Shown here piece by piece: positions 25,467-34,453 of a DNA stretch of 45,338 nucleotides (the stretch's first letter is position 1; every line of letters begins with the position of its first letter). Source of the stretch: Alphaproteobacteria bacterium (GTDB taxonomy: Bacteria; Pseudomonadota; Alphaproteobacteria; ATCC43930; Allostellaceae); assembly GCA_020852355.1 (NCBI GenBank), contig JADZBA010000448.1, forward strand, positions 1 to 45,338, read 5' to 3'. The notes under the pieces were generated by a model. That model searched no databases, was not told the DNA's origin, and saw only the letters and a list, made by a program, of their open reading frames with translations. The position numbers and the translations under genes are program-made.

Positions 25467-25504
25467 CCGTCGCTGGCACGAACGGCGAGCAGCGGAGCGG
25501 CGGC

Positions 25505-26347
25505 ATGAATCCCGGAATACCGGACGACGATCCCAGCATCGAGTTCTACGACAGCGACTACCCGTCGACGCTCTACAGCCCCCATCCGGAGAATCTCGAC
25601 GCCAAGGTGGCGTCGCAGATGATCGCCCACGATCTCGACCGCTATCGCGCGCTAGCCAAGGCCGCGCAGGGCCCGGTCCTGGAGCTGTGCTGCGGCACCG
25701 GCCGGATCGCGATCCCGCTGGCCGCCGACGGCCATGAGGTGGTCGGCGTCGACGTCTCCGCAGGCCAGCTCGCGCGCTGCCGCGCCAACCTGGCGCGCGT
25801 GCCGGCCGCCGCCGGCAAGCTGGAGCTGGTCGAGGCCGACGTCGCGACGCTCGACCTCGGCCGCCGCGACTTCGCGCTCGTCATCCTCGCATTCAACAGC
25901 CTGATCTGCATGCCGGACTTCCTGATGCAGCGCCGGGCCCTGTTCGCCGCGGCCCGCCACCTGGCGCCCGACGGCGTGCTGGCGGTGGACTGCACCAACC
26001 CGCTGACCGTCGACCCCGCCGGCGACGCGACGCCGCGCCTTCTCCTCACCCGGCGGCACGCCGACACGGGACGCACCTACCAGCGCTTCATCATGATCGG
26101 GCCGATGGACCCCAACCAGATGCAGGCGATCACCGGCTGGTACGACGAGATCGCCGACGACGGGCTGGTGCGGCGCAAGCCCTATGCGATGAAGGTCCGG
26201 CCGATCTACCGCTTCGAGCTGCAGCTCATGATCGAGGCCACCGGCATGGCGATCGCCCGCATCCATGGCGGCCACCGCGGCGAGCCGTTCCACCGCGCCA
26301 GCCCGATCATGTTCGTCGAAGCCCGCCACCGCCAGCCGCGGGGATGA
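25505..26347 (+). CDS. Class I SAM-dependent methyltransferase
   Basis: A 280-residue methyltransferase. Motif I is LELCCGTGRIAIPLA (59-73), motif II VVGVDVSAGQL, then LILAFNSLICMPDFLMQRRAL and HLAPDGVLAVDCTNP. The ATG at 25505 gives the N-terminus MNPGIPDDDPSIEFYDSDYP, which resembles small-molecule methyltransferases with a YD...Y lead-in. It is divergent from the flavoprotein operon and is followed after 10 bp by a GNAT gene. Substrate unknown. Confidence 0.85.
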   Translation: MNPGIPDDDPSIEFYDSDYPSTLYSPHPENLDAKVASQMIAHDLDRYRALAKAAQGPVLELCCGTGRIAIPLAADGHEVVGVDVSAGQLARCRANLARVPAAAGKLELVEADVATLDLGRRDFALVILAFNSLICMPDFLMQRRALFAAARHLAPDGVLAVDCTNPLTVDPAGDATPRLLLTRRHADTGRTYQRFIMIGPMDPNQMQAITGWYDEIADDGLVRRKPYAMKVRPIYRFELQLMIEATGMAIARIHGGHRGEPFHRASPIMFVEARHRQPRG

Positions 26348-26357
26348 CGGGGCGGCC

Positions 26358-26942
26358 ATGACGACGGGCGCCGACGTGGTCCTGCGTCCGCTGCGGCCCG
26401 AGGACGGCGCGATCGTCGCGACGCTGTTCGGCGCCAACGGCGCCTGCGGCGGCTGCTGGTGCATGCATTGGCGGGTGCCCCACGGCGGGCGCCACTGGCA
26501 GGCCGTCAAGGGCGCGCCCAACCGCGCACGCTTCCTCGCGCTGGTCGCCGCCGGCCGCGTCCGGGCGGTGCTCGCGTTCGCGGGCGACGTGCCGGTCGGC
26601 TGGTGCTGCATCGGGCCGGTCGAGGACTTCCCCCGCCTCGAAGGCGCGCGGTCGCTGCGCCGCGAGCGCCCGCCCGGCACCTGGGCCGTGGTGTGCTTCT
26701 TCATCAAGGCCGGCTGGCGCCGCCGCGGCATCGCCGGCCGTCTGCTCGCCGCAGCGGTAGACCACGCCTTCGCCGCCGGCGCCGCGGAGATCGAGGGCTG
26801 GCCGGCGGTGCCGAGGACGGACCCGATGCCCGGGGCCTTCGCCTGGACCGGCGTGCCGGCGCTGTTCGCCGCGGCGGGCTTCTCGCCGTTGCCGCGGGCG
26901 CCCCGGGCACGGCCGATCTACGTGCGGCGACGGCCGCCGTGA
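26358..26942 (+). CDS. GNAT family N-acetyltransferase
   Basis: A 194-residue acetyltransferase fold. The acetyl-CoA motif A is WRRRGIAGRLLAAAVDHA. The N-terminal segment ACGGCWCMHWR (Cys30, Cys33, Cys35) is characteristic of a subgroup with a conserved Cys-rich start of unknown role. ATG at 26358, 10 bp after the methyltransferase, so probably the same transcript. The 3' end lies 18 bp from the convergent 2-oxoacid oxidoreductase beta gene. Confidence 0.85.
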   Translation: MTTGADVVLRPLRPEDGAIVATLFGANGACGGCWCMHWRVPHGGRHWQAVKGAPNRARFLALVAAGRVRAVLAFAGDVPVGWCCIGPVEDFPRLEGARSLRRERPPGTWAVVCFFIKAGWRRRGIAGRLLAAAVDHAFAAGAAEIEGWPAVPRTDPMPGAFAWTGVPALFAAAGFSPLPRAPRARPIYVRRRPP

Positions 26943-26960
26943 CGCCTCGGTGCGCCTCGC

Positions 26961-28016
26961 CTATCGCAGCGATGCGTTAACCTTGTCGAGGGCCGCCTGG
27001 CCCGGCACCAGCGCCGCGTCGTCGAGGGCGTTGAGCGGCGTCGCGACGGTGTCGAGGTTGGCGTGGAGGTCGGTCGCCTCGGGATCGACGTAGAGCAGGC
27101 CGGTCACGACCTCGCCCGCCGCATCGCGCTCCTGGAGATAGGCGACGGCCGCGCGCTTGTCGGTCGGATGGTACTGCGCGTCGAGCTTGCGCAGGCGCAG
27201 GACCGTGCCGTCGTGCTGCATCACGTCGACGACCTCGCCCGGCGCGTAGTCGGCCACGATCGGCTCGCGCTCGACCATCACGTCGAGGCGGTTCACCGCC
27301 TCGTTGTGGGCACGCACGAAGTCGAAGCTCTTGGTCGAGCCGGGATGGTTGTTGAAGGCGACGCAGGGCGAGATGCAGTCGATGAAGGCCGCGCCCTGGT
27401 GGCGGATCGCCGCCTTGATCAGCGGCACGAGCTGCGCCTTGTCGCCCGAGAAGCTGCGCGCCACGAAGCTGGCCCCCAGCATGATCGCCATGGTGACGAG
27501 GTCGATCGGCTGGTCGTGGTTGGCCACCCCGCGCTTGCTGGTCGAGCCGCGGTCGGCGGTCGCCGAGAACTGCCCCTTGGTCAGCCCGTACACGCCGTTG
27601 TTCTCGACGATGTAGAGCATGTTGACGCCGCGCCGGATCGAGTGGGCGAACTGCCCGAGACCGATCGAGGCGCTGTCGCCATCGCCCGACACGCCGAGAT
27701 AGACGAGCTCGCGGTTGGCGAGGTTGGCCCCGGTCAGCACCGAGGGCATGCGGCCGTGCACGCTGTTGAAACCGTGGCTGGCGCCGAGGAAGTAGGTCGG
27801 CGTCTTCGACGAGCAGCCGATGCCCGACAGCTTGGCGATGCGATGCGGCGGCAGGTCGAGCTCGAAGCAGGCCTGGATGATGGCGGCGCTGATCGAATCG
27901 TGGCCGCAGCCGGCGCACAGCGTCGAGACCGCGCCCTCGTAGTCGCGCCGCGTGTAGCCGAGCGCGTTGGTCGGCAGCTTCGGATGATGGAAGCGGGGCT
28001 TGGCGAGGTAGGTCAT
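26961..28016 (-). CDS. korB: 2-oxoacid:acceptor oxidoreductase subunit beta (TPP-binding)
   Basis: A 351-residue TPP subunit of the pyruvate/2-oxoglutarate:ferredoxin oxidoreductase family. CAGCGHDSI (34-42) is the conserved Cys/His segment, GIGCSSKTPTYF follows, and the TPP/Mg motif runs from GDGDSASIGLGQ (111-122) to ENNGVYG (138-144). The C-terminal extension with a PFOR_II-like end (from about 240) is normal. The ATG at 28016 overlaps the alpha stop as ATGA. With the alpha and FAD subunits it should oxidatively decarboxylate a 2-oxo acid to an acyl-CoA. The actual substrate (2-oxoglutarate favoured) is inferred. Confidence 0.92.
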   Translation of the reverse strand: MTYLAKPRFHHPKLPTNALGYTRRDYEGAVSTLCAGCGHDSISAAIIQACFELDLPPHRIAKLSGIGCSSKTPTYFLGASHGFNSVHGRMPSVLTGANLANRELVYLGVSGDGDSASIGLGQFAHSIRRGVNMLYIVENNGVYGLTKGQFSATADRGSTSKRGVANHDQPIDLVTMAIMLGASFVARSFSGDKAQLVPLIKAAIRHQGAAFIDCISPCVAFNNHPGSTKSFDFVRAHNEAVNRLDVMVEREPIVADYAPGEVVDVMQHDGTVLRLRKLDAQYHPTDKRAAVAYLQERDAAGEVVTGLLYVDPEATDLHANLDTVATPLNALDDAALVPGQAALDKVNASLR

Positions 28017-29869
28017 GGAACCGCCTTCCGGAGCGGGACGACGTTGGTGCCGGGAATCGCGGCCGCGACGGCGCCGGCGATGAAGCGCGCGGTGATCGGC
28101 GTGCCGTCGTAGTGCCGGATCGAGATCAGCCGCGCCGGGTCGATGCCGCATTCGGTGACGAGCAGCGTGCGCATCTGCGCATTGGCGTTCTGCTCGACCA
28201 CGAAGACCACCTCGTGGCGGCGCACGAAGTCGTCGACCGCGTCGGCGAACGGGAAGGCGCGCAGGCGCAGCGTGTCGAGATGGATGCCGCGCTCGGCCAG
28301 CGTCTCCAGGGCCTCGTCCATCGCCGCACCGGTCGAGCCGAAATAGAGCAGGCCGGCGTTGGTCGGCTCCGCCGCCATGCGCTCGACGGGGGCCGGGACC
28401 AGCCGCTTCGCCGTCTCGAACTTGCGCGCCAGCCGTTCCATGTTGTCGACGTAGACCGGCCCCTCCTCGCTGTAGCGGGCATAGCGGTCGCGTGTCGTGC
28501 CGCGGGTGAAGTAGGAGCCCCGCGTCGGATGGGTGCCGGGATAGGTGCGGTAGGGAATGCCGTCCCCGTCGACGTCGAGATAACGCCCGAAGTCGCGGCC
28601 CGCCTCCAGCTCCGCCGCCGTCATCACCTTGCCGCGGTCCATGCGGCGCCGGTCGTCCCAGGCGAACGGCCGGCACAGCCACTCGTTCATGCCGATGTCG
28701 AGGTCGAGCATGACGAAGATCGGCGTCTGTAGCCGGTCGGCCAGGTCGAAGGCGTCGGCCGCCATCTCGAAGGCCTCGCGCGGGTCCTCGGGCAGCAGCA
28801 GCACATGCTTGGTGTCGCCGTGCGAGGCGTAGGCGCAGGCCAGAAGGTCCGATTGCTGGGTGCGCGTCGGCATGCCGGTCGACGGGCCGCCGCGCTGCAC
28901 GTCGAACAGCACCGCCGGGATCTCGGCGAAGTAGGCGAGGCCGAGGAACTCCTGCATCAGCGAGATGCCCGGCCCCGACGTCGTCGTGAAGGCGCGCGCG
29001 CCGTTCCACGCCGCGCCGATGACGATGCCGATCGAGGCGAGCTCGTCCTCGGCCTGGATGATGGCGTGGCGGCGCTTGCCGGTCTCGGGCTCGTTGCGAT
29101 AGCGCGCGCAATGGCGCTGGAACGCCTCGGCCAGCGAGGAGGAGGGCGTGATCGGGTACCAGGCGGCGACCGTGGCGCCGCCATAGACGCAACCCAGCGC
29201 CGCGGCGTTGTTGCCGTCGACGAAGATGCGGTCGCCGACGCCGTCGGACTTGCGCACCTTGAGGCCGATCGGGCACGCGAAGTTCTCGAGCGCGTAGTCG
29301 CGGCCCATGTGCAGGGCTTCGATGTTCGGCCTGATCAGCTTGTCCTTGCCTTTGAACTGCTCGCCGATCAGCCGCTCGATGGCATCGGCGTCCATGTCGA
29401 GCAGCGCCGCGAGCGCGCCGACATAGATGATGTTCTTGAAGAGCTGCCGCTGGCGCGCGTCGGTGTAGGCCGCGTTGCACATGCCGGTCAGCGGCACGCC
29501 GATGACGGTGATGTCGTCGCGGAACTTCGACGGCGGCATCGGCTTGGTCGAATCGTAGAAGAGATAGCCGCCCGGCTCGATGCTCTTGACGTCCTTGTCC
29601 CAGGTCTGCGGGTTCATCGCGACCATCAGGTCGACGCCGCCGCGCGCCCCGCGCCAGCCCTTCTCGGTCACCCGTACCTCGTACCAGGTCGGCAGGCCCT
29701 GGATGTTCGAGGGAAATATGTTTCGGGTGACGACGGGAACGCCCATGCGCAGGATCGACCGCGCGAACAGAAGATTGGCGCTGGCCGATCCCGATCCGTT
29801 GACGTTGGCGAACTTGACGACGAAGTCGTTGGTCCGGGCGAGTGTCTGCCCGCTCAGTGACTGCGGCAT
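28013..29869 (-). CDS. korA: 2-oxoacid:acceptor oxidoreductase subunit alpha (gamma-alpha fusion)
   Basis: A 618-residue subunit. Residues 1-190 are the PFOR gamma-type domain (ANVNGSGSASANLLFARSILRMGVPV, FPSNIQGLPTWYEVRV). From about 215 the alpha domain follows (GNNAAALGCVYGGATVAAWYPITPSSSL, FTTTSGPGISLMQEFLGLAYFAEIP), then the C-terminal PFOR domain II (GLLYFGSTGAAMDEALETL). Such gamma-alpha fusions are typical of KorA. The ATG at 29869 lies 16 bp inside the 3' end of the FAD subunit gene, so translation is coupled. An in-frame extension further upstream is not real coding sequence, because it overlaps the other gene throughout. Confidence 0.92.
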   Translation of the reverse strand: MPQSLSGQTLARTNDFVVKFANVNGSGSASANLLFARSILRMGVPVVTRNIFPSNIQGLPTWYEVRVTEKGWRGARGGVDLMVAMNPQTWDKDVKSIEPGGYLFYDSTKPMPPSKFRDDITVIGVPLTGMCNAAYTDARQRQLFKNIIYVGALAALLDMDADAIERLIGEQFKGKDKLIRPNIEALHMGRDYALENFACPIGLKVRKSDGVGDRIFVDGNNAAALGCVYGGATVAAWYPITPSSSLAEAFQRHCARYRNEPETGKRRHAIIQAEDELASIGIVIGAAWNGARAFTTTSGPGISLMQEFLGLAYFAEIPAVLFDVQRGGPSTGMPTRTQQSDLLACAYASHGDTKHVLLLPEDPREAFEMAADAFDLADRLQTPIFVMLDLDIGMNEWLCRPFAWDDRRRMDRGKVMTAAELEAGRDFGRYLDVDGDGIPYRTYPGTHPTRGSYFTRGTTRDRYARYSEEGPVYVDNMERLARKFETAKRLVPAPVERMAAEPTNAGLLYFGSTGAAMDEALETLAERGIHLDTLRLRAFPFADAVDDFVRRHEVVFVVEQNANAQMRTLLVTECGIDPARLISIRHYDGTPITARFIAGAVAAAIPGTNVVPLRKAVP

Positions 29870-31674
29870 GCGTGCCCCGCGTGGCTCATCTCGAGAAGGA
29901 ACTTCTGCATGTCCCACGCGCCGGTGGGGCAGCGCTCGGCGCACAGACCGCAATGGAGGCAGACGTCCTCGTCCTTCACCATCACGCGGCCGGTCTTGAG
30001 GAACTCCGACACGTACAGCGCCTGGGTCGGGTTGGGTGCCGGCGCATTGAGGCGGCCGCGCAGGTCGGCCTCGGTGCCGTTGGCGGTGAAGGTGATGCAG
30101 TCGACCGGGCAGATGTCGGCGCAGGCATCGCATTCGATGCAGAGCTGCGTCGTGAACACCGTCTGGACGTCGCAGTTGAGGCAGCGCTGGGCCTCGGCGA
30201 AGGCGGTCTTGGGATCGAAGCCGAGCTCGACCTCGACCGCGATGTTGCGCAGCGTCTTCTCGCTCTCCGCCCACGGCACCCGGAACCGCAGGTCGACCGA
30301 GATGTCGTTGTCGTAGCTCCACTCGTGGATGCCCATCTTCTGGCTGGACAGCCCGAAATCGGGGGGCGGGCGCTGGCTCACGTCCTCGCCGCGGCAGAAG
30401 CGGTCGATGGAGATCGCCGCCTCGTGGCCGTGCGCCACCGCCCAGATGATGTTCTTCGGCCCGAAGGCGCTGTCGCCGCCGAAGAAGACCTTGGGGTTGG
30501 TCGCCTGGAAGGTGGCCGGGTCGAGCCTGGGCAGGCCCCAGCGATCGAACTCGACGCCGGTCTCCGCCTCGATCCACGGGAAGGCGTTCTCCTGGCCGAC
30601 GGCGACCAGCACGTCGTCGCAGGGGACATGCTGGTCGGGCTCGCCGGTCGGCACCAGCGAGCGGCGGCCCTTCTCGTCGTACTTCGCCGCGACCTTCTCG
30701 AAGGTGACACCGGTCAGCCGCCCGCCCTCGTGGGTGAATTCCTTGGGCACCAGGAAGTTGAGGATCGGGATGCCCTCGTGCATCGCGTCCTCCTTCTCCC
30801 AGGGGGATGCCTTCATCTCCTCGAAGCCGGAGCGGACGATCACCTTGACGTCCTCGCCGCCCAGGCGCCGGGCCGAGCGGCAGCAATCCATCGCGGTGTT
30901 GCCGCCGCCGAGCACGATGACCCGCTTGCCGATCCTGTCGACATGGCCGAAGGAGACGCTGGAGAGCCAGTCGATGCCGATGTGGATGTTGGCGGCGGCC
31001 TCGCGGCGGCCGGGCAGGTCGAGCTCCTTGCCGCGCGGCGCGCCGGTGCCGACGAAGACCGCGTCGAAGCCCTCGGCGAGCAGGCCGGCGAGGCTGTCGA
31101 CAGACTTGCCGAGGCGCAGCTCCACCCCCATGCCGGTGATGTAGCCGACCTCCTCGTCGATCACCTCCTCGGGCAGGCGGAAACGCGGGATCTGGCTGCG
31201 GATCATCCCGCCCGCCCGGCTGTCGCGGTCGAAGAGGACGCAATGGTAGCCGAGCGGCATCAGGTCGCGCGCCACGGTCAGCGCGGCGGGCCCGGCGCCG
31301 ACCAGCGCGACGCGCTTGCCGTTCTTGGCCGCCGGGATCTCCGGCAGCAGGTGGCGGATGTCGTCCTTGTAGTCGGCGGCGACCCGCTTCAGCCGGCAGA
31401 TCGCCACCGGTTCCGCCTCGACGCGGCCGCGGCGGCACGCCGGCTCGCACGGGCGGTCGCAGGTGCGGCCGAGGATCCCGGGAAAGACGTTGGACTTCCA
31501 GTTGACCATGTAGGCGTCGCTGTAGCGGCCGGCGGCGATGAGCCGGATATACTCCGGCACCGGCGTGTGGGCGGGGCACGCCCACTGGCAGTCGACGACC
31601 TTGTGGAAGTAGCTGGGGTCCCGGATGTCCGTCGGCGGTATTCCCTCGCCGCCCTCCGGTCCGCGTCCGTCCAT
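29854..31674 (-). CDS. FAD/NAD(P)H-binding iron-sulfur subunit of the 2-oxoacid oxidoreductase (GltD-like)
   Basis: A 606-residue protein. N-terminal GltD-type Fe-S segment with Cys29, 33, 72, 76, 80 and 93 (DCQWACPAHTPVP, RTCDRPCEPACRRG). FAD motif VALVGAGPAALTVARDL (123-139), NAD(P)H motif VIVLGGGNTAMDC near 250-262. C-terminal ferredoxin-like segment with two [4Fe-4S] motifs: CIECDACADICPVDC and CLHCGLCAERCP. This matches the third subunit of NADP-linked 2-oxoglutarate oxidoreductases described from aromatic-degrading Azoarcus/Thauera, which transfers electrons between the Kor core and NADP(H). Strong ribosome binding site AGGAAGGA. First gene of the operon. Confidence 0.88.
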   Translation of the reverse strand: MDGRGPEGGEGIPPTDIRDPSYFHKVVDCQWACPAHTPVPEYIRLIAAGRYSDAYMVNWKSNVFPGILGRTCDRPCEPACRRGRVEAEPVAICRLKRVAADYKDDIRHLLPEIPAAKNGKRVALVGAGPAALTVARDLMPLGYHCVLFDRDSRAGGMIRSQIPRFRLPEEVIDEEVGYITGMGVELRLGKSVDSLAGLLAEGFDAVFVGTGAPRGKELDLPGRREAAANIHIGIDWLSSVSFGHVDRIGKRVIVLGGGNTAMDCCRSARRLGGEDVKVIVRSGFEEMKASPWEKEDAMHEGIPILNFLVPKEFTHEGGRLTGVTFEKVAAKYDEKGRRSLVPTGEPDQHVPCDDVLVAVGQENAFPWIEAETGVEFDRWGLPRLDPATFQATNPKVFFGGDSAFGPKNIIWAVAHGHEAAISIDRFCRGEDVSQRPPPDFGLSSQKMGIHEWSYDNDISVDLRFRVPWAESEKTLRNIAVEVELGFDPKTAFAEAQRCLNCDVQTVFTTQLCIECDACADICPVDCITFTANGTEADLRGRLNAPAPNPTQALYVSEFLKTGRVMVKDEDVCLHCGLCAERCPTGAWDMQKFLLEMSHAGHACRSH

Positions 31675-32035
31675 GAGCTGGTCCTTCCTGAAACTGCGGC
31701 CGCTAGCGCTGCGGGACGGGACCGGCCCCGCAGGCCGGCTCCAGCGCGACGGCGGCCGGCTCGCGTGCGGGTCGAAATTCCATCATCGCACGCGCTCGCG
31801 ACACCCGACCATCGGCCGGCGCGAACGATCGCTCCGGGACCTCGTCACCCCGGCAGGGGGTCTGGTCCGCATGCTCGTCCTCCCGGCCCGGCGGGCCGAT
31901 TCCCGTTCGGATCGACCCTCTTCCGGGGCCAGTTGCGCCCGATGCTTGCACGAAGAGTCGCCGACCCGCAAGCCGATGGCGGTTCGGGTTCACCATGCCA
32001 TATCCTACCACCATAGGCACCGAGGAGGAGCCACG
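31675..32035. other. 361-bp divergent intergenic region
   Basis: No convincing gene is seen. The region is GC-rich with broken reading frames. It must hold the promoters of the kor-like operon (left) and the DUF6152/DUF6644 pair (right). The only AT-richer island is near 31990-32020 (CATGCCATATCC, then CCTA-ccacca-TAGG, a weak dyad), just before the GAGGAGGAG ribosome binding site of the DUF6152 gene. Confidence 0.5.
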
Positions 32036-32386
32036 ATGCGCGTCCTGCACCCGTTCGTCCTGGCCGCTGTGCTGCTGGCCGCCGCCCCCTCCGCCGCCCA
32101 TCACGGCTGGGGATCCTACGACGCGGCGACCGCTGTGGACATCACCGGCACGATCCGCGCCATGAGCTACGACAATCCACACGGCATGGTGCATCTGGAG
32201 GTCCCGGGCAAGACCTGGATGGTGGTCCTGGCGCCGCCGTTCCGGATGCTGAACCGCGGCCTGCCCGCGGAGATGCTCGCGGTCGGCAAGACCGCGCGGG
32301 TGGTCGGCTACCCCCACCGCAGCGACCCGACGGAGCTGCGCGCGGAGCGCATCACCGTCGACGGCAAGACCGTCGAGCTGCGCTGA
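32036..32386 (+). CDS. DUF6152 family exported protein
   Basis: A 116-residue protein with a signal peptide (residues 1-22, ending PSAA) and the DUF6152 start HHGWGSYDAATAVDITGTI directly after cleavage. NPHGMVHLEVPGKTWMVVLAPPFRM follows; the rest is predicted to be a small beta-barrel-like domain. Function unknown; two His at the mature N-terminus could bind metal (inference). Very strong ribosome binding site GAGGAGGAG. It is 4 bp upstream of the membrane-protein gene, the usual pairing for this family. Confidence 0.82.
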   Translation: MRVLHPFVLAAVLLAAAPSAAHHGWGSYDAATAVDITGTIRAMSYDNPHGMVHLEVPGKTWMVVLAPPFRMLNRGLPAEMLAVGKTARVVGYPHRSDPTELRAERITVDGKTVELR

Positions 32387-32390
32387 GGCG

Positions 32391-32876
32391 ATGGAGACGG
32401 GCCACGCCGTCGCCTGGGCGCTCGCCCTCGAACGCTCGGCCGCGGGCCAGGCGATCCGCGAGTCGCTGTGGCTCTACCCGCTGGCCAACGTGCTCCATGT
32501 CGTGGGCGTCATCCTGCTGGTCGGCGCCATCGTGGTGTTCGACCTCCGGCTGCTGGGCGCGTTGCGCCGGACCCGCCCGGCGGATGCCGCCGCCCTCGCC
32601 CTGCCGGTAGCGCGTGCGGGCTTCCTCACGGCCGTGCCGACCGGACTGGTGCTGTTCCTCGCCGAGGCCAACGGCGTCGTCACCAACCCCGTCTTCCTCG
32701 TCAAGTTCGGCGCCATCGCCGTCGGCCTCGTCAACCTCGTCGCCTTTCATCGCGGCCGCTTCCGCGACATCGCTCGCTGGGCCGACGTGCCGGCCGCGGG
32801 CCGGCTCGCCGCCGCGATCTCGCTCGCCGCCTGGCTGACGGCCGCGGTCTGCGGCCGCTTCGCGGCCTACGTCTGA
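32391..32876 (+). CDS. DUF6644-like inner membrane protein
   Basis: A 161-residue protein with four predicted membrane helices (about 34-56 VLHVVGVILLVGAIVVFDL, 71-92, 97-118 and 136-158). A His sits in the first helix (NVLHVVG). It follows the DUF6152 gene by 4 bp. These two protein types are often paired; no function is established. A role in membrane redox or metal chemistry is possible but not shown by the sequence. Confidence 0.75.
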   Translation: METGHAVAWALALERSAAGQAIRESLWLYPLANVLHVVGVILLVGAIVVFDLRLLGALRRTRPADAAALALPVARAGFLTAVPTGLVLFLAEANGVVTNPVFLVKFGAIAVGLVNLVAFHRGRFRDIARWADVPAAGRLAAAISLAAWLTAAVCGRFAAYV

Positions 32877-33028
32877 GGCCGGTCGACCGGGCGCACCTTC
32901 GTGGGTGACAGCGATCGCGATCTCGCACCCCTGCGCGAGGAGCCGCGCCACCTTTTCCAGCGCCGCCCCGCGCCGCGATGCTAACGTCGCCGGCCCGCCC
33001 CCTATCCGGACCGATCGAGGCCCATACG

Positions 33029-34453
33029 ATGATCGCCGAGGACCTCGCCGCCAGCAGCCCCTACACCAACCATTACTTCTCCAGCCTGTCGCCGGCGCTC
33101 CTGCGCTTCGTGCCGCTGCTGCATCGCATGCATGCCGGGCCCTACGGGGCGCGGTTCACCTATGTCGAGCTCGGCTGCGGGCAGGCCCTGAGCCTGCTGG
33201 TCATCGCCGCCGCCAACCCGGGCGCGACCTTCTACGGCGTCGACTACAGCCCGGCGCACGTCGCCCGCGCGCGGCGCATGGCGGAGCTGGCGGGCCTCGC
33301 CAACGTGCACTTCATCGAGAAGCGCTTCGAGGACATGGTCGAGGCCGACCTGCCGCCGGCGGACATCGTGGCGCTGCACGGCGTCTGGAGCTGGATCGGC
33401 CCGGAGACCCGCAGCGCCGTCGTGCGCATCATCGAGCGGCACCTGAAGCCGGGCGGCATCGCGCATCTCAGCTACAACACGATGACCACCTGGACGCAGC
33501 TGGTGCCGATCCAGCGGCTGATGAACGACCATGCCGAGCGCGGCGTCGGCACCGCCGAGGAGCGGGCGACGCAGGCCATGGCCTTCGTGGAGAAGCTGCT
33601 GGGGACCAACCTCGGCTACTTCAAGGACCAGAAGGCGATGCAGAAGTGGCTGGAGCACATCCGCTCCGGCGACATCCGCTACGTGCTGCACGAGTATTTC
33701 GTCCGCCACTGGCAGCCGACCCAGCACAGCGAGGTGGTCGAGATGCTGCAGCCGGCGAAGCTGACCTTCGTCGGGAGCTGCGACGTCATCGACACGATCG
33801 ACCGCTTCCTGCTGCCGCCCGACGCGGTGAAGTTCCTCGCCGACGTGCCCCAGGGACCGCTCAAGGAGACGGTGCGCGACCTGCTGCGCAGCAACGGCTT
33901 CCGCCGCGACGTCTTCGTGCGCGGCCCGGTGCCGATGACGCCCGCGGAGTGGCGCGCGCTGGCGCGGGTGCAGCGCTTCGCGCCGTTGCGCCGGCGCGAC
34001 CGCTGCCCGCTCAGCCTGCCGTTCCCGGTCGGCAAGGTCGACCTCAATCCCGGCACCTTCGACCCGATCCTCGACCGCCTGGCCGACGGGCCGGCGACCG
34101 TCGCCGAGATCGGCGCGCTGGTCGGCGAGGCGCAGGACGGCGTCGTCCTGCGCCGCCTCGTCACCCTGGCGGCGGCGGGCTACGCCTACCCCTGCGCCGC
34201 GGCAGGCGACGTCGACCCCGGCCCGGCCGCGCGCTTCAACCGGACGATCGTGCGCGAGATCGCCGCCGGCCACGCCCACGACATTCTCGCCTCGCCGACC
34301 CTGGGTGCCGGCGTGCGCATCCCGTCCAGCCGCATCGCCGGCCACGCCGACGGCACCCTGCCGCCGGCAGCGCCCGGCACCGAGGCCGAGGCGGAGCTCC
34401 TGGCCGAGCGCCGCCTCGTGCAGGCGCTCGACGTGCGCTTCGCGCCCGGTTAG
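33029..34453 (+). CDS. SAM-dependent methyltransferase with C-terminal regulatory domain
   Basis: A 474-residue protein. Residues 1-200 are a class I methyltransferase: YVELGCGQALSLLVIAA (45-61), FYGVDYSPAHVARAR, ALHGVWSWI and LKPGGIAHLSYNTM. Residues about 230-330 and the C-terminal winged-helix-like part (about 340-474) match the methyltransferase regulatory domain group. The ATG at 33029 is preferred over one 51 bases upstream because it follows GAGG at about 9 bases and begins at the conserved MIAEDLAASSPYTNHYF region. Substrate unknown; relatives may act on proteins. Its TAG overlaps the TAA of the convergent gene. Confidence 0.82.
   Translation: MIAEDLAASSPYTNHYFSSLSPALLRFVPLLHRMHAGPYGARFTYVELGCGQALSLLVIAAANPGATFYGVDYSPAHVARARRMAELAGLANVHFIEKRFEDMVEADLPPADIVALHGVWSWIGPETRSAVVRIIERHLKPGGIAHLSYNTMTTWTQLVPIQRLMNDHAERGVGTAEERATQAMAFVEKLLGTNLGYFKDQKAMQKWLEHIRSGDIRYVLHEYFVRHWQPTQHSEVVEMLQPAKLTFVGSCDVIDTIDRFLLPPDAVKFLADVPQGPLKETVRDLLRSNGFRRDVFVRGPVPMTPAEWRALARVQRFAPLRRRDRCPLSLPFPVGKVDLNPGTFDPILDRLADGPATVAEIGALVGEAQDGVVLRRLVTLAAAGYAYPCAAAGDVDPGPAARFNRTIVREIAAGHAHDILASPTLGAGVRIPSSRIAGHADGTLPPAAPGTEAEAELLAERRLVQALDVRFAPG

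Noticed and set aside
28013-31585. Apparent 1190-residue fusion protein ending in the 2-oxoacid oxidoreductase alpha subunit
   Set aside because: The N-terminal 570 residues are an alternate frame of the FAD subunit gene with shadow composition. The alpha subunit starts properly at 29869.
31675-32035. Additional gene in the 361-bp gap before the DUF6152 gene
   Set aside because: Open frames exist on both strands but have no recognisable domain or ribosome binding site, and their translations look like shadow sequence.
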